Shown: positions 9,184 to 17,412, counted from the stretch's first letter. The stretch: DNA of 64,000 nt from Paludibacterium sp. B53371 (GCF_018802765.1 NZ_CP069163.1:3358311-3422310); one strand, 5' to 3'. Translations and numbers: made by a program. Notes: a model not told the origin generated them from the letters alone.

Positions 9184-11847
9184 TTAGACGGTCCACGGTG
9201 CCGGCTTGTCGGCATCGATGCCGTAGCGGGCGATGGCCTCGGCCACCCGGGCACGCTCGATCTTGCCTTCTTGCGCCAGGGCATTGAGGGCCGCCACGGC
9301 GACGTGGTAGCGGTCCACTTCGAAGAACTTGCGCAGTTGCTGGCGCGAATCGGAACGGCCGAAGCCGTCGGTGCCCAGCACGGTGTAGCGACCCGGGACA
9401 TAGGCGCGGATCTGCTCTGCGTAGTTGCGGATATAGTCGGTTGCGGCGATCACCGGACCGCTGCGGCCGGTCAGCTGTGCCGTCACGTAAGGCACGCGGG
9501 CCTCGGCGGTCGGGTGCAGCAGGTTCCAGCGCTCGGCAGCCATGCCGTCGCGACGCAGCAGGTTGAACGAGGTGGCGCTCCAGATGTCGGCGCCGATGCC
9601 GAAGTCGTTGCGCAGCAGGTCGGCCGCGGCAATCACTTCGCGCAGGATGGTGCCGGAGCCCATCAGTTGCACCTTGACCTGGGATTCACCACCGTCGCGC
9701 AGCAGGTACATGCCCTTGAGGATGCCGTCTTCGGCACCGATGGGCATTTCCGGATGCGCGTAGTTTTCGTTCATCAGGGTGATGTAGTAGAAGACGTCTT
9801 CCTGTTCCACGTACATGCGGCGCAGGCCATCCTGCAGGATCACCGCCAGTTCGTAGGCGAAGGTCGGGTCGTAGCTGATGCAGTTGGGGATCAGGCCGGC
9901 CTGGATGTGGCTGTGGCCGTCTTCGTGCTGCAGGCCCTCACCGTTCAGCGTGGTACGGCCGGCGGTACCGCCGAGCATGAAGCCGCGGGCACGCATGTCG
10001 CCTGCCGCCCAGGCCAGATCGCCGATGCGCTGGAAGCCGAACATCGAGTAGTAGATGTAGAACGGAATCATCGGGATGCCGTTGTTGGCGTAGCTGGTCG
10101 CCGCGGCGATCCAGGACGACATGGCGCCCGGCTCGTTGATGCCTTCCTGCAGGATCTGACCGTCTTTCGATTCCTTGTAGAACATCAGCTGGTCGTGGTC
10201 CTGCGGCACGTAGTTCTGGCCGATGGAGGACCAGATGCCGTACTGGCGGAACATGCCTTCCATGCCGAAGGTACGCGATTCGTCCGGCACGATCGGCACG
10301 ATCTGCTTGCCGATGCCCTTGTCCTTGAGCAGGGAGCCCAGCATGCGCACGAAGGCCATGGTGGTGGAGAATTCGCGCTCGCCGGAGTCTTTCAGCATGG
10401 CGTCGAACAGGTGCAGGCCCGGTACCGCCAGCGGTGCCTTCACCGGCTTGCGCTGCGGCAGGTAGCCGCCCAGTGCGGCGCGGCGCTCATGCAGGTAACG
10501 CATTTCCGGGCTGTCTTCGGCCGGCTTGTAATACGGTACGCTCGGCAGGTCTTCATCGGAGACCGGGATGCCAAGGCGGTCGCGCAGGCGACGCAGGGAC
10601 TCCAGGTCCATCTTCTTGGCCTGGTGAGCGGTGTTCTGGGCTTCGCCGGAAGCCCCCATGCCATAACCCTTGATGGTCTTGGCCAGAATGACGGTCGGAC
10701 GGCCGCCGGCATTGGTGGTGGCTTCGTGGTAGGCGGCATAGACCTTGTGCGGATCGTGGCCGCCGCGGTTCAGGCTCCAGATCTCGTCATCGGACATGTT
10801 CGCCACCATGGCGCGCAGTTCCGGGTATTTGCCGAAGAAGTGTTCGCGCACGTAGGCGCCGTCCTTGGACTTGAAGGTCTGGTAGTCGCCGTCGACGCAC
10901 TCGTCCATGCGCTTTTTCAGCAGGCCCTTGGTGTCCATGGCCAGCAGCGGATCCCAGCGGCTGCCCCAGATGACTTTCTGCACGTTCCAGCCGGCACCGC
11001 GGAACTCGCCTTCGAGCTCCTGGATGATCTTGCCGTTGCCGCGCACCGGACCGTCCAGGCGCTGCAGGTTGCAGTTGATGACGAAGATCAGGTTGTCCAG
11101 ACCTTCGCGGGCAGCCAGGCTGATGGCGCCGAGCGATTCCGGTTCGTCCATTTCACCATCGCCGCAGAAACACCAGACCTTGCGACCCGGCGTACGGGCC
11201 AGCCCGCGGCTTTCCAGGTACTTGAGGAAACGGGCCTGATAGATGGCCATCAACGGGCCAAGACCCATCGAGACGGTCGGGAACTGCCAGAAGTCCGGCT
11301 GCAGCCACGGGTGCGGGTAGGAGGACAGGCCCTTGCCGTCGACTTCCTGGCGGAAGTTGTCGAGGTCGGTTTCGCTCAGGCGGCCTTCCATGAAGGCACG
11401 GGCGTAGATGCCAGGGGCAATGTGCCCCTGGAAGTAAACCAGATCGCCTTCCTGTTCGTCGTTGTGGGCGCGCCAGAAGTGGTTCAGGCCGACATCGTAC
11501 AGGGTGGCGGAGGACTGGAAGCTGGCGATGTGGCCACCCAGTTCCAGGTCTTTCTTGCCGGCACGCAGGATCATGGCCATGGCGTTCCAGCGATTGATCG
11601 AGCAGATGCGGTTTTCCAGCTCGTGATTGCCGGGGGATTTGGCTTCGCGGCCAACCGGGATGCTGTTCTGATAGCCGGTGGTCAGGTGGAACGGCAGGTG
11701 GCCGCCGCGTTCGCGGGTGCGCTCAACCATGCTCTCCAGCAGGAAGTGGGCACGCTCGGGACCTTCGGCGTTCAGAACGGATTCAAGCGATTGCAGCCAT
11801 TCCTGGGTTTCCAACGGATCAATGTCTTGCGGCAAGCTTTCAGCCAT
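9184..11847 (-). CDS. aceE: Pyruvate dehydrogenase E1 component (homodimeric type)
   Basis: 887 residues, the usual length for the homodimeric alpha-type E1 of proteobacteria. The thiamine-diphosphate motif is clear: GDGEMDEPES, with the NCN end about 30 residues later. Other family signatures include the N-terminal HLPFHLTTGYQNSIPVG stretch and the C-terminal TDGFGRSDSR. It decarboxylates pyruvate and reductively acetylates lipoyl-E2. It is the first gene of aceE-aceF-lpd, and the 60-bp gap to aceF supports one transcript. The ATG at 11847 has a good Shine-Dalgarno sequence (GAGGA) ten bases upstream; a longer in-frame start would run through the operator-like palindrome at 11906-11927 and is rejected. 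Expression is probably controlled through the repeat-rich upstream region. Confidence 0.97.
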   Translation of the reverse strand: MAESLPQDIDPLETQEWLQSLESVLNAEGPERAHFLLESMVERTRERGGHLPFHLTTGYQNSIPVGREAKSPGNHELENRICSINRWNAMAMILRAGKKDLELGGHIASFQSSATLYDVGLNHFWRAHNDEQEGDLVYFQGHIAPGIYARAFMEGRLSETDLDNFRQEVDGKGLSSYPHPWLQPDFWQFPTVSMGLGPLMAIYQARFLKYLESRGLARTPGRKVWCFCGDGEMDEPESLGAISLAAREGLDNLIFVINCNLQRLDGPVRGNGKIIQELEGEFRGAGWNVQKVIWGSRWDPLLAMDTKGLLKKRMDECVDGDYQTFKSKDGAYVREHFFGKYPELRAMVANMSDDEIWSLNRGGHDPHKVYAAYHEATTNAGGRPTVILAKTIKGYGMGASGEAQNTAHQAKKMDLESLRRLRDRLGIPVSDEDLPSVPYYKPAEDSPEMRYLHERRAALGGYLPQRKPVKAPLAVPGLHLFDAMLKDSGEREFSTTMAFVRMLGSLLKDKGIGKQIVPIVPDESRTFGMEGMFRQYGIWSSIGQNYVPQDHDQLMFYKESKDGQILQEGINEPGAMSSWIAAATSYANNGIPMIPFYIYYSMFGFQRIGDLAWAAGDMRARGFMLGGTAGRTTLNGEGLQHEDGHSHIQAGLIPNCISYDPTFAYELAVILQDGLRRMYVEQEDVFYYITLMNENYAHPEMPIGAEDGILKGMYLLRDGGESQVKVQLMGSGTILREVIAAADLLRNDFGIGADIWSATSFNLLRRDGMAAERWNLLHPTAEARVPYVTAQLTGRSGPVIAATDYIRNYAEQIRAYVPGRYTVLGTDGFGRSDSRQQLRKFFEVDRYHVAVAALNALAQEGKIERARVAEAIARYGIDADKPAPWTV

Positions 11848-11905
11848 TTCTACATCCTCATCATTTGTAGTCGGCCTGGTGCCGACCTGGTTCTTCGCGT
11901 AAGGC

Positions 11906-11927
11906 AAATGTTCAATTGTGAACATTT
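11906..11927 (-). promoter_or_regulatory. Operator-like palindrome upstream of aceE
   Basis: Two 9-bp arms, AAATGTTCA and TGAACATTT, match perfectly as an inverted repeat around a 4-bp spacer (ATTG). It lies about 60 bp upstream of the aceE start. The only -10-like sequence seen upstream on this strand is TATAAA (bases 11958-11963), which would put the palindrome just downstream of the transcription start, a position suited to repression. The pdh operon of E. coli is controlled by PdhR; this sequence is not the E. coli PdhR box, so the binding protein is unknown. Confidence 0.6.
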
Positions 11928-11951
11928 TCTTCTGTTTGCAGTGATCTTTTG

Positions 11952-12033
11952 TTCGTTTTTATATTTATTTTTCGTTTTGGAAAAAAACGTGAGCGTAGGA
12001 CTGAGTTTAAAACGAATGATGTTCGTTTTGGAA
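11952..12033. repeat. Cluster of TTCGTTTT motifs in the aceE upstream region
   Basis: The 12-mer TTCGTTTTGGAA occurs twice in direct orientation (11971-11982 and 12022-12033). A third copy of its core TTCGTTTT is at 11952-11959. The core also occurs inverted as AAAACGAA at 12009-12016, making a perfect 8-bp inverted repeat with 12022-12029 around TGATG. The region is much richer in A and T than the surrounding genes. It may be a multi-site regulator-binding region for the aceE operon; no regulator can be named from the sequence. Confidence 0.55.
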
Positions 12034-12065
12034 TAGCTTTTTTGGGTTTCCGCGCCAACCCGATA

Positions 12066-12114
12066 GCATTTCTGCAATTGCCGCGCCGCAGCATGTTGCA
12101 TTTCTGCTATTGCC
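12066..12114. repeat. Near-identical 17-bp direct repeat at the end of bepA
   Basis: GCATTTCTGCAATTGCC at 12066-12082 and GCATTTCTGCTATTGCC at 12098-12114 differ by one base. The second copy overlaps the last codons and TAG stop of the bepA-like gene. Function unknown; it may be a local duplication or a pair of protein-binding sites. Confidence 0.5.
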
Positions 12115-13567
12115 CGCCGCCCCCTTGCGCGGTGCCATCCCGTTTGCGGTCGGCGAGGATTTTTTCCAGTTCCCGGGTGCGGGCCTCAATGGATGAACGC
12201 AGATAAAAGTCGTCACCCGGGGCCTGGCTTGCCAGGCGGAATTGCTCCATTGCGGGCTCATACTGTTGTTCATAGTAGAGTGCGTTGCCCAATGCTGCGT
12301 GATATCGCAGTTTGTCGCTTTCGGTGTAGAGCCGGGACTGCAGCCGGAACAGCACGGGGTCGGTCGGGGTGTTGAGCTGCATGGCGCGAATGGCCTGCAG
12401 CGCCGCGGTGCGCTGACCGGTCTGAATCATCAGATCGATCTGTGCTTCGCCCAGGGTCCGGTTATCGGGGAAGCGGGCCAGGCCGCTGCGGTAGGCCGCG
12501 AGTGCGGCATTCCAGTCTTTGCTGCTGCGCGCGATCGAGGCCTCGAGACTGAAGAACATCGGACGCTCCGGCAACAACTGTCTGGCTCTGGCCAGCGCCT
12601 TGCCGGCAGCGGCTGCATCATGCTGTCCCAGCCTTGCCAGGGCCAGCCCATACCACTGCGCGCCCTCGTTGAGATACTGCCGGTTGGCCAGTGCGGTCTG
12701 ATAAAACTTGACCGCCTCGGCCGGGGCGAGAATCTGGTTGCGGATTTTTTCACGCACCAGCAGATAGTCGGTGCTGCTGACCCGCATGCGCACCGGCGCA
12801 TCCTGTGCCCGGTTTTGTGCCTCGCTGATCCGTTCCACGGTGACCGGGTGGGTGCGCAGGAAGGCATAGGCATCGCCGCCATTGAGATGTTCGGATTGCT
12901 GCAGACGCTGGAAGAAGGCGGGCATGTCGCGCACATCGAAACCTGCCGCGCTCAGATACTGCATGCCAACCCGATCTGCCTCGCGCTCAAAATCACGCGA
13001 GAAAGACAGCTGGTTGGCCAGGGTCAGGCCGATACCGGCGTTCAGCGTACCGAATACCGCGTCCGAGCTGTGCGCCCGGGAGGCCAGGGCCGCGGCAACC
13101 AGGGTCGCGAGCAGCGTCAGTTGGTTCGGCAGGGTATTGGCCTGCATGCGGGCCATGTGATGCTGGGTCACGTGGGCCATTTCATGGCCGATCACCGAAG
13201 CCAGCTCGCCTTCGCTTTGTGTGGCGAGAATCAGTCCCTTGTTGACGCCGATGTAGCCGCCCGGCATCGCAAAGGCATTGATACCGCTGTCGTTGACGAC
13301 GAAGAAGGTGAAGTGCAGCCCGCTGCCGATCGCGCCGGCGGCCAGTCGGCCACCCAGGGCGTTGATGTAATCGTTAAGCTCGAGATCGTCACTGATGGCG
13401 TCCTGCTGCCGCAGCGCCTGCATGGCGCTGCGGCCGATTTGCACCTCATCGGCAAGGGACATGGAGGCCTGGGAAATGTCGCCGAGATCAGGCAGATCGG
13501 CGTCGGCACGTCCGGCCGACAGCAGCAGGCTCAGGGAAAGGGTAGTGAGCAGGAGCTTTTTCTTCAT
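12107..13567 (-). CDS. bepA: M48-family periplasmic metalloprotease with TPR region (BepA/YfgC-like)
   Basis: 486 residues. A signal peptide (LLLTTLSLSLLLSAGRADA) is followed by an M48 peptidase domain with the zinc motif HEMAH at H128-E129-H132 and the downstream FEREAD motif carrying the third ligand. The C-terminal half is alpha-helical with tetratricopeptide character (NEGAQWYGLALARLGQHDAA, FPDNRTLGEAQIDLM). BepA-type proteins are periplasmic and act in quality control of outer-membrane proteins such as LptD. The ATG at 13567 is chosen because it begins the signal peptide; an upstream in-frame start adds a non-hydrophobic stretch. The gene ends in a Gly/Gln tail. It is transcribed toward aceE but separated from it by 260 bp with its own control region. 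Confidence 0.9.
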   Translation of the reverse strand: MKKKLLLTTLSLSLLLSAGRADADLPDLGDISQASMSLADEVQIGRSAMQALRQQDAISDDLELNDYINALGGRLAAGAIGSGLHFTFFVVNDSGINAFAMPGGYIGVNKGLILATQSEGELASVIGHEMAHVTQHHMARMQANTLPNQLTLLATLVAAALASRAHSSDAVFGTLNAGIGLTLANQLSFSRDFEREADRVGMQYLSAAGFDVRDMPAFFQRLQQSEHLNGGDAYAFLRTHPVTVERISEAQNRAQDAPVRMRVSSTDYLLVREKIRNQILAPAEAVKFYQTALANRQYLNEGAQWYGLALARLGQHDAAAAGKALARARQLLPERPMFFSLEASIARSSKDWNAALAAYRSGLARFPDNRTLGEAQIDLMIQTGQRTAALQAIRAMQLNTPTDPVLFRLQSRLYTESDKLRYHAALGNALYYEQQYEPAMEQFRLASQAPGDDFYLRSSIEARTRELEKILADRKRDGTAQGGGGQ

Positions 13568-13642
13568 GCAGCTATGATATTCCGCATCACGACCATCATG
13601 CACGCAAATCGGTTAGAAGATATTGCCTGCATTCAGATGCCT

Positions 13643-13990
13643 TCAGAGGCTGGTCGCCAGCTCCTTGCGATCGGCCAGTTCGTGCCGGCGGATCGACTCG
13701 GTGCAGTAGAGTGACTGCAGGGTCGACAGCATGGACATCGCCTCGCGGCTGGCCACGCTGTAGAAGATCCATTTGCCGTCACGCCGGGTGGCCACCAGAC
13801 CTTCGTTGCGCAGAACACCCAGTTGTTGCGACAGGGTGGGTTGCCGGATGCCGGTCAGTCTCTCCAGTTCGGAAACGGCCTTTTCGCCCGAAACCAGCTG
13901 GCACGGCAACATCAGGCGATCTTCGTTGGCCAGGCTCTTCAGCAGCGCGGCTGCCTTGCTGGCGTTTTTCTTCAGTTCAGACAAATCCAT
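13643..13990 (-). CDS. ArsR-family winged-helix repressor, BigR/SqrR-like
   Basis: 115 residues forming one ArsR-type winged helix: a recognition helix in GIRQPTLSQQLGVLRNEGLV and the wing ATRRDGKWIFYSV. Two cysteines, C30 (LPCQLV) and C96 (LYCTES), sit where BigR/SqrR/YgaV-type sensors carry their pair of persulfide-reactive cysteines, one after helix 2 and one near the C-terminus; the metal-binding ELCV box of arsenic sensors is absent. Persulfide or redox sensing is therefore a reasonable inference. The start at 13990 is supported by GAAGGAATAATGTC upstream; a longer version starting at 14050 is possible but less likely. No sulfide-oxidising enzyme is next to it, so the target genes are unknown. 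Confidence 0.82.
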   Translation of the reverse strand: MDLSELKKNASKAAALLKSLANEDRLMLPCQLVSGEKAVSELERLTGIRQPTLSQQLGVLRNEGLVATRRDGKWIFYSVASREAMSMLSTLQSLYCTESIRRHELADRKELATSL

Positions 13991-14309
13991 GACATTATTC
14001 CTTCGAGCCAGTGCATGTAATGAGGAGGATGTTGTTATTGGTTTGACCACGGGTACGGCATCTGCCAGTGATGATTCCTCTTTGAAATCAATGGCCGACC
14101 TTAGGTAATGACAAAAGCGTAGCGAATGAGTTCACACAATCTTGCCGAACTGACCGAACGGACTGGACCCGGACCAGCCCGTTTCGGCCTCGCCGTGGCA
14201 AGCGTAGCCTTGCGACGGTTCTCGCGTTACTATCAGCGCAATCGAAACCCGCCGTACCGGACACTGGCCAGAAGCCGGTGCCGGTCAACGGCCAGCAAGG
14301 AGTACCGCG
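13991..14309. other. Intergenic region between the ArsR-type gene and carbonic anhydrase
   Basis: 319 bp between divergently transcribed genes. It must hold both promoters, but no near-consensus -35/-10 pair was recognised. The plus strand ends with a good ribosome-binding site (AAGGAG) for the carbonic anhydrase. A possible short reading frame on the plus strand starting at 14126 overlaps the carbonic anhydrase start, lacks a ribosome-binding site and is not called. Confidence 0.6.
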
Positions 14310-14882
14310 ATGAGCGTGCTGGGCACCATGCTCGAACACAATCGGACATTCGTAGACAATCGTGAATACGAACAGTTCAAAACGGACAAGTTTCCCGACA
14401 AGAACCTGCTGGTTCTTGCCTGCATGGACGCTCGACTGGTTGAGTTGTTGCCCAAGGCCATGGGCCTGAAGAATGGCGATGCGAAGCTGATCAAGAACGC
14501 CGGCGCACTGGTAACGCACCCCTGGGGTTCCGTCATGCGCAGCATCGTCGTGGCCATCTATCAGCTCCGGGTCGACGAGATCTGCGTGGTGGCTCACATG
14601 GACTGTGGCATGAATGCCATCGATCCCGAACAGGTGCTCGATGCGGCGGTTTCCCGCGGCGTCAGCACGGCGACCATCGATACCCTGCGCGCGGCCGGCA
14701 TTGATCTGGACAACTGGCTGCAGGGCTTTACCAACGTCGAGGACAGCGTACGCCATACCGTCAGCGTCATTCGCCAGCATCCGCTGGTACCGCATGATAT
14801 CCCCGTGCACGGGCTGGTCATTCACCCCGAAACCGGTCTGCTCAAGCTGGTCGTGGACGGCAGGTCCACACAGGACGCCTGA
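14310..14882 (+). CDS. Beta-class carbonic anhydrase
   Basis: 190 residues. Zinc ligands C38, H96 and C99 are in the family motifs LACMDAR and HMDCGM, with the D40-R42 dyad that closes and opens the active site. It interconverts CO2 and bicarbonate in the cytoplasm. The ATG at 14310 has a strong AAGGAG nine bases upstream. Length is that of the shorter, beta-class type found in many Gram-positive and proteobacterial genomes rather than the ~220-residue E. coli Can. It is followed after two bases by nadD, so the two are probably co-transcribed. Confidence 0.92.
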   Translation: MSVLGTMLEHNRTFVDNREYEQFKTDKFPDKNLLVLACMDARLVELLPKAMGLKNGDAKLIKNAGALVTHPWGSVMRSIVVAIYQLRVDEICVVAHMDCGMNAIDPEQVLDAAVSRGVSTATIDTLRAAGIDLDNWLQGFTNVEDSVRHTVSVIRQHPLVPHDIPVHGLVIHPETGLLKLVVDGRSTQDA

Positions 14883-14884
14883 TC

Positions 14885-15556
14885 GTGCCCAATCCGGTTG
14901 TCGGTGTCTTTGGCGGCACATTCGATCCTTTTCATACCGCACATCTGCGCATGGCCAGCGCGTTTCGCCATGAGGCCGGGCTGACACGGCTCAGGCTGGT
15001 GCCTGCCGGTGATCCGTATCATCGGGCCGGCACGGTGGCCAGTGCCGCCGACCGCCTGGCGATGGTCCGGCTGGGCATTGCCGGCGAACCGGATACCGAA
15101 GTGGACGAGCGGGAGCTGAATCGTCAGGGTCCGTCGTTTACGGTTGATACCCTGGCGGAAATCCGACAGGAAATCGGCCCGGATGTGCCATTGTGGTTCC
15201 TGATCGGTGGCGATTCGCTGTTGCAGCTCGAGCGCTGGCACCGCTGGCAATCGCTGTTTTCCCTGGCCCACCTGGCCGTAGCCATGCGTCCCGGCGCCAG
15301 TACGGCGTCGCTGCCCCCGGCGATTGCGGCACAATGGCAGCGCCGCTTGACATCGTCAGCCCAAAACACGGCCGCCTCTGGTACAATCCTGCGCCTTGCG
15401 CTGCCGCCGCTTGACTTGTCGGCCAGCGCCGTGCGCGATGCGCTGGACAAGGGGCTGGACATATCACATCTGGTACCACCGGCCGTCGCCTCCTATATTC
15501 ATAATCACGGGCTCTATCGACAGTCGTCAGGTCAGGGCACGGGATCTCACCCATAA
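14885..15556 (+). CDS. nadD: Nicotinate-nucleotide adenylyltransferase
   Basis: 223 residues starting at GTG 14885. The nucleotidyltransferase motif GGTFDPFHTAHL is at the N-terminus (canonical GGTFDPxHxGH), and the C-terminal LSASAVRDAL corresponds to the family S-T/S-x-I/V-R motif. It makes deamido-NAD from nicotinate mononucleotide and ATP. The following genes are rsfS and rlmH, the conserved proteobacterial order nadD-rsfS-rlmH, which supports the assignment. Two bases separate it from the upstream carbonic anhydrase gene. Confidence 0.94.
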   Translation: MPNPVVGVFGGTFDPFHTAHLRMASAFRHEAGLTRLRLVPAGDPYHRAGTVASAADRLAMVRLGIAGEPDTEVDERELNRQGPSFTVDTLAEIRQEIGPDVPLWFLIGGDSLLQLERWHRWQSLFSLAHLAVAMRPGASTASLPPAIAAQWQRRLTSSAQNTAASGTILRLALPPLDLSASAVRDALDKGLDISHLVPPAVASYIHNHGLYRQSSGQGTGSHP

Positions 15557-15604
15557 CGACAGATGCATCCCTGATGATGCATCCAGCCTTACCGGAAGGG
15601 ACTC

Positions 15605-15973
15605 ATGGAAATCTCTGAAATCGTAAAAGTGGCAGTCGATGCCCTGGAAGACATCAAGGGCAAGGACATTATCGAGCTGGATACGCGCGATCTGACCTCG
15701 CTGTTCCAGCACCTGATTGTTTGTACCGGCGACTCCAACCGCCAGGTCAAGGCGCTGGCCAACAACGTCTGCGTCAAGCTCAAGGAAGCCGGTGCCGACA
15801 TCATCGGGACCGAGGGTGAAGAGTTCGGCGAGTGGGTGCTGGTGGATGCCGGCGACGTAGTGATTCACGTCATGCTGCCTGCGGTGCGCGATTACTACGA
15901 TATCGAAGCGCTCTGGGGCGGAGAAAAGCCGTCTTTCGTTCCGGCCGGCGCCAAGCCGTGGAAAGTGGTCTGA
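15605..15973 (+). CDS. rsfS: Ribosomal silencing factor RsfS
   Basis: 122 residues with the conserved Iojap/RsfS features: VDALEDIKGKDIIELD at the N-terminus, the substrate-like FIVCTG motif (here LIVCTGDSNRQVKAL) and the C-terminal GEWVLVDAGDVVIHVM followed by YYDIEALWG. RsfS binds uL14 on the 50S subunit and blocks subunit joining when nutrients are limiting. The ATG at 15605 has GGAAGGGA upstream. It lies between nadD and rlmH as in most proteobacteria. Confidence 0.96.
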   Translation: MEISEIVKVAVDALEDIKGKDIIELDTRDLTSLFQHLIVCTGDSNRQVKALANNVCVKLKEAGADIIGTEGEEFGEWVLVDAGDVVIHVMLPAVRDYYDIEALWGGEKPSFVPAGAKPWKVV

Positions 15974-16014
15974 GTCGCTGATGCCGTCTTCTCTAGCCGG
16001 CTGACAGGAAGTCA

Positions 16015-16485
16015 ATGCGGATTACCATTCTTGCCGTTGGCACGAAAATGCCACGCTGGGTCGATGACGCCTTCGGAGACTATGCCAAGCGATTCGGGCG
16101 CGATATCAGCCTGGAGCTGAAGGAAATCAAGCCGGAGAAACGCGGCGGTGGTGTCACGGCGGAAAAGGGCATCGCAGCAGAACATGCGCGCCTGATGGCG
16201 GCGATACCGCCGCGCGCAACGCTGGTCGTGCTGGATGAGCGGGGCCGCAACTGGACCACGGTTCAGCTGGCCAACCAGATGCAGCAATGGCTGCAGGATG
16301 GTCAGGATCTGTGCTTCGTGATCGGCGGCGCAGACGGCTTGTCTGCCGAGCTGAAGCAGAAGGCCGACACCTTGCTTCAACTTTCGGCACTGACCATGCC
16401 GCACGGCATGGTGCGGGTGCTGCTGGTCGAACAGCTCTACCGTGCGGTGAGCATTCTCAACAATCACCCCTACCACCGCGAATAG
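16015..16485 (+). CDS. rlmH: 23S rRNA pseudouridine-1915 N3-methyltransferase
   Basis: 156 residues, the normal size for this SPOUT-class enzyme. It shows the family start MRITILAVG, the SAM-binding knot region CFVIGGADGLS, and the invariant C-terminus ILNNHPYHRE. It methylates pseudouridine 1915 in helix 69 of 23S rRNA within the 70S ribosome. The ATG at 16015 is preceded by ACAGGAAG, a good ribosome-binding site, 41 bp after the rsfS stop. Confidence 0.97.
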   Translation: MRITILAVGTKMPRWVDDAFGDYAKRFGRDISLELKEIKPEKRGGGVTAEKGIAAEHARLMAAIPPRATLVVLDERGRNWTTVQLANQMQQWLQDGQDLCFVIGGADGLSAELKQKADTLLQLSALTMPHGMVRVLLVEQLYRAVSILNNHPYHRE

Positions 16486-16581
16486 CCACTGCCTGCAGGC
16501 GGCTGGCCCTTAGGCCGGCCGCTCTGGTCACCTCCCCCACGGCCCGTTAGCATCCAGAATTTATCTCGTCTGGCGGCTGAC

Positions 16582-17130
16582 ATGTGGCGTCTTCCCTATC
16601 TCCTTGCCTTGCTGCTGGTGCCTGCGTGGCCCACTGAGGCCGGCGCTGCCGAACGCCAGGGTCGTATGGCCCCCCCCGCTTTACTCCAGCTGATTTCTCA
16701 AACCGCCATGCATTTTGGTCTTGATCCGGATTTGCTGCACGCATTGATCAGGGTGGAATCGGGCTACGACCCGCGGGCACGCTCGGCCAAGGGAGCGATC
16801 GGGCTGATGCAGCTGATCCCCGCCACCGGCAGTCGTTTTGGTGCCACGGTGCTGGAGGACCCGGTGCAGAACCTGCAGGCAGGCAGTCGCTACCTGGTCT
16901 GGCTGTTGCAACGATTTGACGGCAATCTGCCCCTTGCGCTGGCCGCCTATAACGCCGGGGAAGGGGCGGTGCTGCGCTACGGCAACCGCATCCCCCCCTA
17001 TCCGGAAACGGCACAGTATGTTGCCCGGGTCCTGCGTCACTATCGTGCTGCCACCGGCTTGCTGCCCCCGGCGCAGCGCGGGGTGCTGATTCTGCGTGAT
17101 GAGGGTTTGCCCATCCGGGAAACCTGGTGA
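16582..17130 (+). CDS. Lytic transglycosylase, SLT domain
   Basis: 182 residues. A signal peptide (YLLALLLVPAWPTEAGAAE) is followed by a goose-lysozyme-like SLT domain with the catalytic glutamate in IRVESGYDPRARS, the GAIGLMQLIPATG motif and the NLQAGSRYL and AAYNAGEGAV blocks. It cleaves the glycan strands of peptidoglycan in the periplasm, leaving anhydro-muramic ends. There are no LysM or PG-binding domains, so it is a minimal enzyme. It follows rlmH by 96 bp and converges on the small minus-strand gene at 17134, three bases apart. Confidence 0.9.
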   Translation: MWRLPYLLALLLVPAWPTEAGAAERQGRMAPPALLQLISQTAMHFGLDPDLLHALIRVESGYDPRARSAKGAIGLMQLIPATGSRFGATVLEDPVQNLQAGSRYLVWLLQRFDGNLPLALAAYNAGEGAVLRYGNRIPPYPETAQYVARVLRHYRAATGLLPPAQRGVLILRDEGLPIRETW

Positions 17131-17133
17131 ACC

Positions 17134-17412
17134 CTACAATTGGATACCGAGCATCTCGCCCAGCGGGTCGGCAATGTCACGGTAGATGGCATTGTGATCG
17201 TACACCCCCAGCAGCCCCGGGAAGGACTGCGGGGATTGAAAGATCTGTCGTGCCTTGCGCGAGCTCAGTTTGTGCATGCGCAGTATCCGTCCGTCCCAAT
17301 GCACGACCCGTGGCTCGCCGGCATCCAGCAAGATTTCCAGCAACTGGTGGATGCTCTCCATCAGCACCACCTTGCTGCGCACACGGTTTAAGCCATTTCC
17401 TACACTTGCCAT
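17134..17412 (-). CDS. Small conserved-looking protein of unknown function
   Basis: 92 residues, no recognised family, no signal peptide or membrane segment. The sequence looks like a folded cytosolic protein: an N-terminal helix (LMESIHQLLEILLDAG), then a charged segment (RILRMHKLSSRKARQIFQSP) and a hydrophobic C-terminal part. The case for a real gene rests on the strong Shine-Dalgarno AGGAGG eight bases before the ATG at 17412 and on an upstream region that is strikingly AT-rich (about 17430-17560), as expected for a promoter. An overlapping plus-strand frame (17140-17391) has no such signals. Convergent with the lytic transglycosylase gene. Confidence 0.65.
   Translation of the reverse strand: MASVGNGLNRVRSKVVLMESIHQLLEILLDAGEPRVVHWDGRILRMHKLSSRKARQIFQSPQSFPGLLGVYDHNAIYRDIADPLGEMLGIQL

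Noticed and set aside
6118-12036. A 1972-codon open frame on the plus strand
   Set aside because: It is antisense to aceE-aceF-lpd and exists because GC-rich codons leave few stops on the opposite strand. Composition is His/Val/Ala/Gly-rich with no recognisable domain.
12242-13714. A 490-codon open frame on the plus strand
   Set aside because: Antisense to the bepA-like protease, which has a signal peptide and an intact HEMAH motif.
14088-14987. A 299-codon open frame on the minus strand
   Set aside because: Antisense to the carbonic anhydrase, whose zinc ligands are intact.
17140-17391. Plus-strand small gene overlapping the 92-residue minus-strand gene
   Set aside because: It has no ribosome-binding site, while the minus-strand frame has AGGAGG and an AT-rich promoter region.
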